64,000 bases of DNA from Paenibacillus sp. TCA20 (GCF_000732325.1 NZ_BBIW01000001.1:434001-498000), one strand, 5' to 3'. Counted from the first letter of the stretch, positions 16,626 through 25,955 are shown. Numbers and translations are program-made. The notes: generated by a model not told the origin, from the sequence alone.

Positions 16626-16764
16626 TATAATAGCTCCTTATCCTATGTCATGAGTTAATAGAGTTGATTCCGTTTACAAAAAATATAACATAAACACGAA
16701 TAAAGTGGTAAATGAATCAATTATCGTTTCTCATGTTTTACCTTGTCCAATATCTTATTCCAGC

Positions 16765-16790
16765 AAAAAAAGGCCTCTATTGCTCAGGCC
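16765..16790 (-). terminator. terminator overlapping the stop codon of the holin-family gene
   Basis: On the minus strand GGCCT and AGGCC form a short stem around the TAG stop codon, followed by seven T. The stem is only 5 bp, so efficiency may be modest. Confidence 0.55.
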
Positions 16791-17358
16791 CTTGTGATTC
16801 TGCATCTTGATTCTCTCTACGTTCCTTCCGCGGTCCAAATTGACTTAATATATCTTCGTCCACCGCGTATTTGACTGCTTCAAGCTCTGCATCTTCAGTA
16901 TCTGATCCGGTGGTATCTGTCGCTTCATCATCCTCTGCGCGTCTGCGTAATGCCGCTTCCTCATCATCCTCTGCCTGCTTCTTAACCAGCTCTATGATCT
17001 CTCTTAATTTTGCGGGAAGAGGAAGCCCGATGCGGCTGTAATTCTCGGTAATGGAGATCAATTCGTTCGCCAGATAAAAGTACATCGCCCCGCCTTTAAT
17101 GACATCTGTTCCAATCAACTGATCGATCTGGTGTGCAAGTATAATAACAAGCAGCATCAGACCCTTGCGAGTCAATCCCCAAAATCCAATCTTGCTGTTC
17201 AGCCTGCTGCCGGTACGGATTACAGCCGCAACCCCGGTAATATAATCAATAGCCATCGCAATACATAACAGGATAAGCAGCTGTGTCCAACCACCAAACG
17301 CAAATGTGAAGAATGCCCCTACAAATCCGAGGAGCATATTGATTAATGCCGGATTCAT
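16777..17358 (-). CDS. phage-holin-family membrane protein with acidic tail
   Basis: A 193-residue protein. Residues 1-115 match the holin_4 (TcdE/Cph1-like) family: three to four membrane segments with LCIAMAIDYITGVAAVIRT and GFWGLTRKGLMLLVIIL. The last 65 residues, from about KKQAEDDEEAALRRR onward, are highly charged and mostly acidic, longer than usual in this family. There are no endolysin, tail or portal genes nearby, so it is not part of a visible prophage. Chromosomal relatives exist in many Bacillales with unknown roles in sporulation or protein release. AGGAGG precedes the ATG. It is divergent from the tandem-HTH gene. Confidence 0.75.
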   Translation of the reverse strand: MNPALINMLLGFVGAFFTFAFGGWTQLLILLCIAMAIDYITGVAAVIRTGSRLNSKIGFWGLTRKGLMLLVIILAHQIDQLIGTDVIKGGAMYFYLANELISITENYSRIGLPLPAKLREIIELVKKQAEDDEEAALRRRAEDDEATDTTGSDTEDAELEAVKYAVDEDILSQFGPRKERRENQDAESQGPEQ

Positions 17359-17678
17359 TCATGCTTCCTCCTCTTCCTTTTCTCTCTATTAATCTATGAA
17401 GATTATGGAAGAATGACACGAATATATTTGATTTTTATGAAATCAAATGTTTGCCCAATTTTGAGTCTTAAGGCCTACTTTTAGCCGGTTTTACCCTGTT
17501 TTCGTTGGTCTATACTAACTCCACAACCATTTAATAGGAGAAAAACAAGCAGATTCATAGTCCGATTTTCCCTTAACAAGGCTCCTCGTATATGAATATG
17601 CTTTCAAAGGTGGTCATGTCGACACTTGAAACGACTGCTTATTTTGTTGTAGTATTTGTTTAAAAAATCGGAGGAAAT
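17359..17678. other. 320-base divergent intergenic region
   Basis: This separates the holin-family gene (minus) from the tandem-HTH gene (plus). It is AT-rich, has no open frame with a convincing ribosome binding site, and holds one likely promoter for the HTH gene at its right end. No other structure is clear to me. Confidence 0.5.
17626..17655 (+). promoter_or_regulatory. probable sigma-A promoter of the tandem-HTH gene
   Basis: TTGAAA is followed after 18 bases by TAGTAT, 23 bases upstream of the start codon. Confidence 0.45.
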
Positions 17679-18269
17679 ATGCCTAAACAACAAGAACAAC
17701 ATTCGATCCAGGCGTGGTCTCTGATCAACCGCAAATATCTGGGAAAAGGCGTACGCGTAAAGCGATTCCGCAGGCCGACACGCTGTCAGGTTCGCAACCG
17801 TATATTGCTTGCCGTTCTCATGGCAAACGACATCAAATTATCACAGTTAGCTGAAGATTTGTCGATCTCATCAAGAAGTGTCAGCGCATGGGTGTATGAA
17901 GGTCGAATTCCTGGAAGCACTAATCTGGATAAAGTATGTCAATTACTCGGTTATCCGCGCCATATTTTGTTTAATGAAGATGTCATTAGAAACAGTCCTG
18001 TCATTTGTCAGCCGGAGCCATCCCGATTCATGAAGCGAACGGTTACCCGCTCGCCAGTGAGTAATCGGATCTTGACCGGATTATGCATGGTTCACGACTT
18101 GTCCGTCACGGATGTGAGTCACTGGATCGGGGTACACCCGGGAACATTCCGTAAATGGCTTCATCAAGGAACGATGCCTTCTTCGGCTTTCCAGGATCAA
18201 GCAGAGCAATTTTTCAAAGTTCCAAAATCGATTCTTTTTGCAGATATCATTTTAAAACAGAATTCATAA
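17679..18269 (+). CDS. tandem helix-turn-helix protein of unknown function
   Basis: A 196-residue basic protein built from two copies of one about 65-residue unit. The first (about residues 38-102) begins NRILLAVLMANDIKLSQLAE and ends HILFNEDVI; the second (about 128-192) begins NRILTGLCMVHDLSVTDVS and ends SILFADII. Each contains W-x3-G-x2-P after a helix-turn-helix of XRE type (DLSISSRSVSAWVYEGRIP and HWIGVHPGTFRKWLHQGTMP). The N-terminal 35 residues are rich in Arg and Lys (GKGVRVKRFRRPTRC) and may contact DNA. It has no effector domain. I do not recognise a named family. GGAGG lies four bases before the ATG. It ends in a strong terminator, so it is a single gene. Confidence 0.8.
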   Translation: MPKQQEQHSIQAWSLINRKYLGKGVRVKRFRRPTRCQVRNRILLAVLMANDIKLSQLAEDLSISSRSVSAWVYEGRIPGSTNLDKVCQLLGYPRHILFNEDVIRNSPVICQPEPSRFMKRTVTRSPVSNRILTGLCMVHDLSVTDVSHWIGVHPGTFRKWLHQGTMPSSAFQDQAEQFFKVPKSILFADIILKQNS

Positions 18270-18288
18270 TATCTCCCTTATGGGTAAG

Positions 18289-18339
18289 AGAGCACTCCCT
18301 GCATGAGCTGACTGCTTCTGCAAGGAATGCTCTTTTTTT
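18289..18339 (+). terminator. intrinsic terminator after the tandem-HTH gene
   Basis: AGAGCA..CCTGCA pairs with TGCAAGG..TGCTCT, followed by a T-run. It separates this gene from the convergent araB. Confidence 0.85.
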
Positions 18340-18354
18340 GCCTTCTTAGCTTGT

Positions 18355-20043
18355 TTATACACGTACAGTTTGACCGGCAGCTGCTTCCTTAAGAGACTTC
18401 AGCTTCTTCATCACAGAATGCGGGTCATGACCGAAATAATCGTGCAGTCGATTATATTCTGCATAAATTTTTTCATAGACCATAGAATGCTCTGGTATCG
18501 GTTTGAAGGTCTCATCTCGAACTCTCGCCATCCTTGCCGCCGCGTCTTCAATACAATCATATCCGCCTGCGTCCGCTCCGGCAGCGACAGCTGCAAACAT
18601 GGCTGCTCCTAGAGCGGCGGTTTGGGTTGAAGCAGCCACCTTGATCTCACGGCCAATAATATCCGCATAGATTTGCATGAGAAGTTTATTTTTCTGAGGC
18701 AGCCCGCCGCAAGCATATACGATATCTACATTCAAACCACCACGCTGAAATGCATCGATGATCTTGCGAGTACCAAAGGCCGTTGCTTCAAGTAATGTTC
18801 TGTACAGCTCTTCCGGCTTCGTCTGCAGCGTATAGCCTATGATTAGTCCAGTCAGATTGGCATCAACCAAGGTGGATCGGTTGCCGTTCCACCAATCGAG
18901 AGCTAGCAGACCGGTCTCTCCAGGCTTGTATAAGGAGGCTTTATTCTCCAGCCATTCATGTATGGTCAGTCCTTCCTCTTCAGCCTGTTCCTTCACTTCA
19001 GAAGGCACGCCATTCTCTACAAACCAAGCAAAGATATCACCTACAGCCGTCTGACCTGCCTCATAACCGAAGTATCCAGGTATAATACCATTCTGGACGA
19101 CACCACATATGCCCTCTACTTCCAGCTCCTCTTCTCCGAGCAGCAAATGGCAGATCGAAGTGCCCATTGTCATCACCAGTTTACCCGGAGATACAACACC
19201 TACAGCAGGAACTGCCGCATGAGCATCTACATTCCCGACTGCTACAGCAATCCCTTGAGCAAGTCCCATGGCACTCGCCATCTCCCGGGATAATCCGCCG
19301 GCGCAGCTCCCCTGGTCAAGAATATCGCCTCGCAGCTTCGTTTCTATCACATGTTCAAGTCTCGGATCGAGAGATTTGAAGAAATCATTGTCCGGATAGC
19401 CTTCAGCGTGATGATAGAACGCCTTGTAGCCTGCTGCACACTGGCTGCGCTTCAGCTCACCGCACAGCTGCATGATTACCCAGTCTCCCGCTTCAACAAA
19501 ACGATCTGTAAGCTCATAAATATCCGGTGCTTCATTTAGGATCTGCCAGACTTTTGCGATCATCCATTCCGACGAAGACTTACCGCCATACCGTTTAAGA
19601 AAGACTTCCCCGCGCGCTGCTGCAGTCTCATTAATCCGTTCAGCCTCATTCTGAGCCGCATGGTGCTTCCAGAGCTTGACCCAGCTGTGCGGATGGTTTG
19701 CGAGTTCGGGTCTAAGGCAGAGGGGCTGACCTATTGGATCGATCGGCAGCATCGTGCATGCGGTAAAATCAATACCGATTCCGATGACGTCTTCCTTGCC
19801 TATACCCGCTGCCTGCACAACGGCTGGCACCGAGGTCATTAGGACCTCCATGTAGTCGGCAGGATGGTGAAGTGCCCAATCCAGCTCCAGTTTGTGACCG
19901 CTTACAGGAAGCCTCTCATCAATAACACCGTGACGATATGGAGTAACATGAGCAGCTGCTTCGGATCCGTCAGACAGCTTCACAAGCACCGCCCGTCCAG
20001 ATTCGGTTCCAAAATCAATACCGATCGTATATTTTTCGCTCAT
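18355..20043 (-). CDS. araB: ribulokinase
   Basis: A 562-residue FGGY-family kinase that phosphorylates L-ribulose to L-ribulose 5-phosphate in arabinose breakdown. Seen: the N-terminal ATPase motif [16 protein letters not shown], the [13 protein letters not shown] segment diagnostic for Ara[12 protein letters not shown], and the C-terminal [16 protein letters not shown] signature. Overall order matches B. subtilis AraB. An earlier ATG at 20076 lacks a ribosome binding site; GGAG lies 11 bases before the ATG at 20043. A palindromic AraR operator lies 39 bases upstream of this start. araM is upstream on the same strand, but araA and araD are not adjacent as they are in B. subtilis. Confidence 0.95.
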   Translation of the reverse strand: MSEKYTIGIDFGTESGRAVLVKLSDGSEAAAHVTPYRHGVIDERLPVSGHKLELDWALHHPADYMEVLMTSVPAVVQAAGIGKEDVIGIGIDFTACTMLPIDPIGQPLCLRPELANHPHSWVKLWKHHAAQNEAERINETAAARGEVFLKRYGGKSSSEWMIAKVWQILNEAPDIYELTDRFVEAGDWVIMQLCGELKRSQCAAGYKAFYHHAEGYPDNDFFKSLDPRLEHVIETKLRGDILDQGSCAGGLSREMASAMGLAQGIAVAVGNVDAHAAVPAVGVVSPGKLVMTMGTSICHLLLGEEELEVEGICGVVQNGIIPGYFGYEAGQTAVGDIFAWFVENGVPSEVKEQAEEEGLTIHEWLENKASLYKPGETGLLALDWWNGNRSTLVDANLTGLIIGYTLQTKPEELYRTLLEATAFGTRKIIDAFQRGGLNVDIVYACGGLPQKNKLLMQIYADIIGREIKVAASTQTAALGAAMFAAVAAGADAGGYDCIEDAAARMARVRDETFKPIPEHSMVYEKIYAEYNRLHDYFGHDPHSVMKKLKSLKEAAAGQTVRV

Positions 20044-20081
20044 TTGCTCTTCAACTCCTATTTCATTACTCTCCATTATAA

Positions 20082-20097
20082 ATTTGTACGTACAATT
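20082..20097. promoter_or_regulatory. AraR operator upstream of araB
   Basis: The 16-mer ATTTGTACGTACAATT contains the perfect 12-base palindrome TTGTACGTACAA. B. subtilis AraR binds sites of the form ATTTGTACGTACAAAT. It lies between araM and araB, 39 bases from the araB start. Confidence 0.85.
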
Positions 20098-20147
20098 TAA
20101 CTATTTTTAACGTGTCGTTTCTGATATTACAGCCTGTAGCTTCCCGA

Positions 20148-21311
20148 CTATGCCTCATGCCCTGTCTTTATCTCATTTAAATATTTAAGTCCTGTGTATC
20201 TCGCTCTTAAAGTATGCGCAGTCCTCATCGCACGCTCCAGCTGTTCATCGGTGACCCCAAGCTCTTGGATCGTAGATGGACCTCCGGTGCGGCTGAGCCA
20301 ATCCTGCATTTGCTCTTTCACAGGCAAATCCTTGTATGCATCAAATGCCTCTTCCTGCCCGCTCTCATAGAGCGCACGGTATACATCTGAGAGAAGGGCT
20401 GATGCAACGCCCACCTTCGCTCCATGAAGAATCGCTTTCTTACCCTGCTGCAGGAACTCCATCTCCAGACGATGGGATATATGATGCTCCCCGCCGGAAG
20501 CGGGCCGGGAATGATCAATGATCAGCATCGAGATGCCAGAAGCAATCAGTGCTTCCATCAAGATTTTAACACCCTGTTTACTGCCCTCAGCGATCTCATC
20601 CACGTGATGAACGCAATCCATCAGCGCTTCCTCCGTCATCCGGTAGGCTAGCGGACAATAAGGCTCGCCTCCAAGATCACGTGATATTTTCCAGTCGGCA
20701 AGGGATGTAAATTTACCAAGCATATCACCAAAGCCAGCAGCCGTCATCACTTGTGGAGCCTTCGCCAATACGCTTAAATCTGCAAAGATCGCCTCCGGCG
20801 GAATAGCTTGAAACGTCTGTTTCGTACCATGCACAATAAGAGGGGCACCTGCGGAAGTGAATCCATCTACAGACGCTGCTGTAGGAACAGATATAAAAGG
20901 CTTGTTCATCTTGAAGCATACAAATCGGACAAGGTCATGAATCGTGCCTGAACCAGCTGCGATGACTGCATCTGTATCCTTCGAGACACCTAACAGTACT
21001 TTAACGATAAATGCTTCGTCTGCGACAACCTCACCTCCGGTGTTTCCAAGCAGAAAGAGCTCGTCAGTAATGACTTCCGCTGCTTTTAGATAAGTGATGA
21101 CTTCATCTCCTGCTGCTTGTTTGGTATGCTCATCAAAAACAACTGTCACTTTTTTATAATTCTGCTTGCTTAGATAAGGAGCCAATTGCGTAAGTGCCCT
21201 ATCCTCCAAACAAATATGCATGTCTACCATACGGTGCGGATTACCGCATGGACATTGACTTGCTTCCTTATTCCACTCTGCAATACGATCATTCATGCTT
21301 ATATTCATCAT
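20148..21311 (-). CDS. araM: sn-glycerol-1-phosphate dehydrogenase, AraM/EgsA-type
   Basis: A 387-residue member of the iron-type alcohol dehydrogenase superfamily. B. subtilis AraM reduces dihydroxyacetone phosphate to sn-glycerol 1-phosphate and is Ni-dependent. Seen: the NAD-binding loop VIAAGSGTIHDLVRF, VPTAASVDGFTSAGAP, and the metal ligands in GFGDMLGKFTSLADW and ASGGEHHISHRLEM. The start ATG pair is preceded by AGGAGG. In B. subtilis araM is in the araABDLMNPQ-abfA operon; here it comes before araB, and each has its own AraR operator. The N-terminal CPCG has two cysteines of unknown meaning. Confidence 0.9.
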   Translation of the reverse strand: MMNISMNDRIAEWNKEASQCPCGNPHRMVDMHICLEDRALTQLAPYLSKQNYKKVTVVFDEHTKQAAGDEVITYLKAAEVITDELFLLGNTGGEVVADEAFIVKVLLGVSKDTDAVIAAGSGTIHDLVRFVCFKMNKPFISVPTAASVDGFTSAGAPLIVHGTKQTFQAIPPEAIFADLSVLAKAPQVMTAAGFGDMLGKFTSLADWKISRDLGGEPYCPLAYRMTEEALMDCVHHVDEIAEGSKQGVKILMEALIASGISMLIIDHSRPASGGEHHISHRLEMEFLQQGKKAILHGAKVGVASALLSDVYRALYESGQEEAFDAYKDLPVKEQMQDWLSRTGGPSTIQELGVTDEQLERAMRTAHTLRARYTGLKYLNEIKTGHEA

Positions 21312-21350
21312 CCAAACCTCCTGTATGCTCGTTTCTACTCCTAGTTTCCA

Positions 21351-21366
21351 ATATGTACGTACAAAT
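21351..21366. promoter_or_regulatory. AraR operator upstream of araM
   Basis: ATATGTACGTACAAAT matches the AraR consensus with one change and has the palindromic core TGTACGTACA. It lies 40 bases upstream of the araM start, mirroring the site before araB. Confidence 0.85.
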
Positions 21367-21373
21367 TGTCAAA

Positions 21374-21402
21374 CAAAAATAAAAGACAGCAAGGATGCTG
21401 CC
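21374..21402 (-). terminator. intrinsic terminator after the ABC exporter operon
   Basis: On the minus strand GGCAGC pairs with GCTGTC and is followed by TTTTATTTTT. It is about 70 bases past the last permease gene and just before the araM operator. Confidence 0.75.
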
Positions 21403-21471
21403 TCTTATTCAGGAACCCCGTTTAACTCAGGATTATGGAGGTTCTTCTCGGAATTAGGCGAAAGCCTGAAT

Positions 21472-22621
21472 TTAAATAAAGGTTCTTGTATCTTTGTTTC
21501 GACTGAAATTATAGATTGCGACCATTGTAAGTGCAGCAGCAAAACCGATCAAAGTAAGCAAGTTCAAATATAATCCGGACAGTGAATCTCCGTTTTGCAG
21601 CTTATCGACAGTCTCCAGAAGCCAGTATTGCGGCATGAAGCCTGAGAGCTGCCTGAAACGATCTGGCATGATCTCGAGAGGAAAATAACAGCCTGCAATC
21701 AGGCAGCTAGGTGTAATAATCAGATTTTGGAGTGCGCCTGCCATTCTGGACCCTCTTGCAAAAGAAACGATCAGGAGTGCTAAAGCGATGGCAGTCAGGC
21801 CGAACAACAGCAGAATGGCAACAAATTGTATCGCTGGTATTCCCGAATCCATGTGCAGCACTTGTTTCATAAAGAACACGGTTATGATGATCTGCACAAA
21901 CAACATGATAAAATTAACGATCACATTGGACAAAACGTAGGTTTTGGATGATATAGGTGAGGCCATGATCCGGAAAAATGTTCTGTTTTCTTTCTCTTTT
22001 AAGATAACAGAAGTCAGGTTCACCGAGGAGAACATCATTAGAGCGACGAGGAAGCCCATCGTTTGGTATGTCGCATTCTTAACGGCTGCGGTATCCTCTA
22101 CCTTCACTGAAGAGAGTTTGAAGCTCTGACTACTGTATTCCTCGTAGAGGGACTCAAATATTTCCTGATCTCCTGCAGCATATTTTGCAATCGCTGCCGC
22201 ATTGCTGATATAGCTGTGAAGCATGGATTTAACATAGGCGGTTACCTCGGCTCCTTTTACAGATATCATTTCGATATGATCCGGGGCGCCGTTCTGCACA
22301 CTTGCAGCAAAGCCTTGCTTAAAGATCACCGAAGTATCTGAATTTCCAGCTGCAATATCCTTTTTCATGGACTCTTCATCCGTAACAGTAATCTGAACCT
22401 TGTTGAGCTGTTCTATGAAAGAGATCGTGTCTTGTGTGATCTTCTGCTCTCCATCCAGATTAACGATGGACACCCGCAGAGGAGCACCGCTGCCTCCGCC
22501 ATAAATCGCCATACTGATTAATGCCGCTGCTATAGGAAGAATCAACAATATAAAAATGTTCGCGTTTTTTTCGAAGCACGCTAATTATGGTTTTTCTCGT
22601 CAGCCATAGTAGATCCCTCAT
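21472..22621 (-). CDS. ABC-2 permease (LnrN-like), frameshifted near its N-terminus
   Basis: The frame beginning with ATG at 22621 has a good AGGAGG site and encodes MRDLLWLTRKTIISVLRK, a normal start for an ABC-2 permease. It then leaves frame at a run of seven A (minus strand; 22565-22571 on the plus strand). The downstream frame, read from NANIFILLILPIAAALISM to the stop at 21472, encodes the rest: one N-terminal membrane segment, a large extracellular loop and five C-terminal segments. With six A the two parts join into one protein of about 383 residues. The start lies one base after the stop of the preceding permease. Either this is a sequencing error, a broken gene, or slippage on A7 restores the product. 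It is the last gene of an LnrKJLMN-like set. Confidence 0.8.
22565..22571 (-). other. A7 homopolymer at the frameshift point
   Basis: Seven consecutive A on the minus strand (T on the plus strand) within the permease coding region. Removal of one A restores a single frame. Confidence 0.8.
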
Positions 22622-22622
22622 T

Positions 22623-23747
22623 CTATTCTCCTCCTGACTTATGCATAAATGCTGCGGAAAACATAAGCAGGAGAGCACTGATTCCCACATTTAGAGCGAT
22701 AACTGGAATGACGGCTGGTGCATTACCTGCAAATATCGCTTGCATGAGTGCATGGTTAGCCCAATAAATAGGGGAGAGCTGAACCACATAGCTAAACATC
22801 CCATTATCTGTATGGATCGGGGCATAAGATCCGCCAACAAAAGAGGCAATTTGGATGATAATGATTAGAATGGCATGACTTGCTCCGTCTTTAAACAGAT
22901 AGCTGCAAGCAAGACCCAGGCTGACCGCGAGAAGAACTTCAGTGAATAACAATGCCAATACGGCAACATAGCTTGAGCCCCAATCTGCCTGGAAGACAAA
23001 TTTGCTAAACAACACAACCACAGCAACACATAAAAAGTTTATCAACGTGGATGACAATATTTTGCCAGTGAATATTGCTTTTCTGGAAACGGGCGAAGCA
23101 TACAAACGAATATGAGTTCGCCGAGACACTTCGCCTCGAATTAAATAACTTGCGGATAATGCACTGTAGAGGGCAATCATCGTAGACATGGTAATTGCAT
23201 AGTAATCTACGGAGCTGGGCTGCTTATCCGGGATTAATCCGACCTCCTGAATGAAGCTGCCATAGGCGTATTTCGCCTCCATAATTTGGTTCAGCGCCGC
23301 TGGATCAGACTTCCCTACTGCTGTGATGAGATTATACTGATCCACAAAAGCGGTAAGCATGCCCTGGACGATATTATTTTCAATGGAATCAGCCGGATTA
23401 CCAAAATACTGTATCCCTTCATTAGTCAGCTCTGCATATGCGGTATACTGATCTACCTGAACCGCGGTCTGTCCATTGATCTCTTCTGTTGCTTCTGTGA
23501 TCGTCACACCTTCCAGCTCAAGCGCATCCATAAAGCCTAACCAGGAAGCGTCTAGCAGTTCTTCACTAGTATGATCTGTATACATCAAGCTCAAAGAGTC
23601 CATTTCGTAATTGCTGGAGAAGGCATTCGTTAATGCACTCCCAAGAATAAGCATGAGAACAATGGGGAAGGCAATCATGAATATAAACGTCTTATAGTCT
23701 CTTAACTCTGTCAGCAATTCTTTACGAATGATATGAATAACGCTCAT
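22623..23747 (-). CDS. ABC-2 permease (LnrM-like)
   Basis: A 374-residue membrane protein with one N-terminal segment (FIFMIAFPIVLMLILGSAL), a roughly 150-residue external domain, and five C-terminal segments containing SASYLIRGEVSRRTHIRLYASPVSR, the ABC2_membrane_3 hallmark. By layout it is one half of a heterodimeric exporter channel with the next gene. It starts 10 bases after the ATPase gene with GGGGGG as ribosome binding site. In B. subtilis the LnrLMN exporter, with two such permeases, removes linearmycin-type polyenes; substrate here is inferred only from gene order. Confidence 0.85.
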   Translation of the reverse strand: MSVIHIIRKELLTELRDYKTFIFMIAFPIVLMLILGSALTNAFSSNYEMDSLSLMYTDHTSEELLDASWLGFMDALELEGVTITEATEEINGQTAVQVDQYTAYAELTNEGIQYFGNPADSIENNIVQGMLTAFVDQYNLITAVGKSDPAALNQIMEAKYAYGSFIQEVGLIPDKQPSSVDYYAITMSTMIALYSALSASYLIRGEVSRRTHIRLYASPVSRKAIFTGKILSSTLINFLCVAVVVLFSKFVFQADWGSSYVAVLALLFTEVLLAVSLGLACSYLFKDGASHAILIIIIQIASFVGGSYAPIHTDNGMFSYVVQLSPIYWANHALMQAIFAGNAPAVIPVIALNVGISALLLMFSAAFMHKSGGE

Positions 23748-23757
23748 CTTATCCCCC

Positions 23758-24693
23758 CTAATCCCGCAGTTTACGACCTGTTAAGGTTAAGAATACGGTT
23801 TCCAGGTTAGGAGCCTGCTCTTCTACTGAGCGAATCTCAACTTCATGGGCCATTAATTGATAAATCAGCTGATTCAGATTGTTCACTTCGGATTTAGACC
23901 GGATTTGAATCATTTGTTCGTCTGCCGTCACCTCGATCACTCCGTGAGTCTGCTGCAATGACTCGATATCGAGTGGAAGATCCGACTTATATCCGATCCA
24001 AATATCCTTTGTGTCTGTAATAGTTGATGTGAGCTGCTCCTTCGTTCCTTCCGCGATGATCTTACCATGATCTACGATCGCGATGCGGGTACAGATCTCT
24101 TCGACCTCCTCCATATAGTGACTCGTGTATATGATTGTACAGCCCATCTGGTTCAGCTTCCGAACAGAATCCAGAATATAGCTTCTGGACTGGGGATCAA
24201 TGCCCACCGTTGGCTCATCCATAATGATCAGCTTCGGCTGATGAGCGATGGCACAGGCAATATTTAATCTGCGTTTCATTCCGCCCGAGAAATTTTTAGG
24301 ATAGTGTTTGGCCTTATCCGTGAGTCCGACAAAATTCAGTGCTTCCAAAGACCTCTCTTGCAGATCTTTTCCCCTTAAACCATACAAGCCTCCAAAAAAA
24401 TGAACATTCTCATATGCGGTCAGATTCTCATAAATGGCTATATCCTGCGGTACGATACCAATATTCATCTTGGCAAACCTGCTGTTTTTGGCAATATTTT
24501 TACCGAGCAGACGAATTTCACCTTTGGATGCACGGAGCAGAGAAGAGATCAGATGAATTGTTGTACTCTTTCCCGCACCGTTGGCCCCGAGAAAACCAAA
24601 TATTTCTCCTTCACGAAGCTTTAAATTCATATGATCTACGGCTACGAAATCCCCAAATTTTTTGGTAAGTCCCTCAATTTCCAGAACGTTCAT
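23758..24693 (-). CDS. ABC exporter ATPase (LnrL-like)
   Basis: A 311-residue ATPase. Walker A is FGFLGANGAGKSTT, the Q-loop is VPQDIAIYENLTAYEN, the signature is FSGGMKRRLNIACA, and Walker B is LIIMDEPTVGIDP, the DrrA/LnrL-type of antibiotic exporter. The C-terminal about 90 residues form the usual extra domain of this group. It heads the three-gene exporter unit and lies downstream of the two-component genes, separated from them by a terminator-like hairpin. Confidence 0.9.
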   Translation of the reverse strand: MNVLEIEGLTKKFGDFVAVDHMNLKLREGEIFGFLGANGAGKSTTIHLISSLLRASKGEIRLLGKNIAKNSRFAKMNIGIVPQDIAIYENLTAYENVHFFGGLYGLRGKDLQERSLEALNFVGLTDKAKHYPKNFSGGMKRRLNIACAIAHQPKLIIMDEPTVGIDPQSRSYILDSVRKLNQMGCTIIYTSHYMEEVEEICTRIAIVDHGKIIAEGTKEQLTSTITDTKDIWIGYKSDLPLDIESLQQTHGVIEVTADEQMIQIRSKSEVNNLNQLIYQLMAHEVEIRSVEEQAPNLETVFLTLTGRKLRD

Positions 24694-24747
24694 TGTTCAC
24701 CACTCCCACTCCCCTGAATCTTGCATGCATTTTCTTTCTATATCATA

Positions 24748-24790
24748 AAGAAAAGGGATGAACCTATAACAGTGCATAAGTTCATCCTTT
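24748..24790 (-). terminator. hairpin between the kinase and ABC genes
   Basis: On the minus strand AAAGGATGAAC pairs with GTTCATCCCTTT, followed by TCTTT. It suggests that the two-component pair and the ABC genes are separate transcripts or are joined only by read-through. Confidence 0.65.
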
Positions 24791-24803
24791 GATATGAGAA
24801 GTT

Positions 24804-25955
24804 TCATGAAGAACGAAGATGAGAATTCTCCGACGCTTGTCCATGTGGCAGCAGAGTAATCACACGGAAACCATCTGTGCCATCCACGACAACCGTCCCT
24901 CCCAGTGCTGCAGCCCGCTCCTCCATTCCGGAGATGCCGAGCCCTTTAACAATCCGGCAAGCGCCGATTCCATTATCTGAAACGACAGCCCGGATCAGCT
25001 GATTAAGCACCTGGATTTCAACATGAATCTGATCCGCACTCGCATATTTAATCGTGTTCGTTATGGCCTCCATCATATTTTGCTGTATGATTCGAAAATG
25101 CAGAGGCGTGATATGCTCAAGATCACCGCTATGTACAAACGACATATGAATGGCATGCTTCGCACTTACCTCATCGATAAACAGCCGCAGCCGATTTATC
25201 CCCATTTCTTCAGGCCTTGGCTTCATATCTTTCAGCGTCACTCTGATTTGTTCAAGCCCTTCTTTTGAAATCCCGATCGCATTGTCCAATAGCTCTGCCG
25301 CTTTGACAGGATGACTGACAAGCATGGTTTTGGCTGCCTCCATCTGAATGAGTGCCCCAGCCATCGAATGACCAACCTCATCATGAATGCGCTGTGACAA
25401 TCTGTTCCTTTCTTCCAGCTTGAACGTATATTCCGATTGCTTAAGAAATTCTTGACTCTCCTGCAAGGAGCGCCTCAGTCTGCCCATATCAGCCTGGATT
25501 GACTCGTATTTCTCGAATTGACTGTCCACCACCGTTTTATAGTGCCTGACGGCAGAATAAGCTAGAAATATGAGTGCAGAGGTGACGAAATAGGGAGACA
25601 GAATAGAGCTTGGCACTAAACCCATGGTTACTAGAAAGAACAGAACCGGATACACCGAACGCTTTTGCAGAAAAATGGATATCTCATATAAGCTGATCGC
25701 CAGGAGCAGCAGAAAAGAAGCATGAATATATACTGCACATCCGACAATCCACCCTATGGATAATACATGAAGGAGGAGTGTAAATTGGTTATTCCTTAGA
25801 ATAAGCATCATACAGTTAAGAGATATGTATATCAGCACAGAAAAAATGAACCATCCCTGATCTTGATCAGCGCTGAGTACCGTGCCTGAAATATAGACAA
25901 GCAGAATCAGCCTGCAGCCGACCATCCAACATTCATAATAATTAAAGCTCTTCAT
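24804..25955 (-). CDS. sensor histidine kinase (LnrJ/DesK-like, HisKA_3)
   Basis: A 383-residue kinase. The first about 145 residues hold five or six membrane segments with very short loops and no large external domain, as in intramembrane-sensing kinases. A coiled-coil linker follows, then the HisKA_3 motif RLSQRIHDEVGHSMAGALIQ with the phosphorylated His, and a HATPase domain with NTIKYASADQI and the G-box DNGIGACRIVKGLGISGM. The start overlaps the end of the response regulator gene by 14 bases, so the two are translationally coupled. With the downstream exporter it matches the LnrJK-LMN architecture. Confidence 0.88.
   Translation of the reverse strand: MKSFNYYECWMVGCRLILLVYISGTVLSADQDQGWFIFSVLIYISLNCMMLILRNNQFTLLLHVLSIGWIVGCAVYIHASFLLLLAISLYEISIFLQKRSVYPVLFFLVTMGLVPSSILSPYFVTSALIFLAYSAVRHYKTVVDSQFEKYESIQADMGRLRRSLQESQEFLKQSEYTFKLEERNRLSQRIHDEVGHSMAGALIQMEAAKTMLVSHPVKAAELLDNAIGISKEGLEQIRVTLKDMKPRPEEMGINRLRLFIDEVSAKHAIHMSFVHSGDLEHITPLHFRIIQQNMMEAITNTIKYASADQIHVEIQVLNQLIRAVVSDNGIGACRIVKGLGISGMEERAAALGGTVVVDGTDGFRVITLLPHGQASENSHLRSS

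Noticed and set aside
16777..18269. Prophage remnant from the holin-family gene and the HTH gene
   Set aside because: No integrase, structural, endolysin or attachment-site sequences are seen, and neighbours are ordinary chromosomal genes.
22460..22690. Separate 76-residue gene beginning MWESVLSCLC
   Set aside because: It is the true permease N-terminus read past the frameshift, plus out-of-frame residues upstream.
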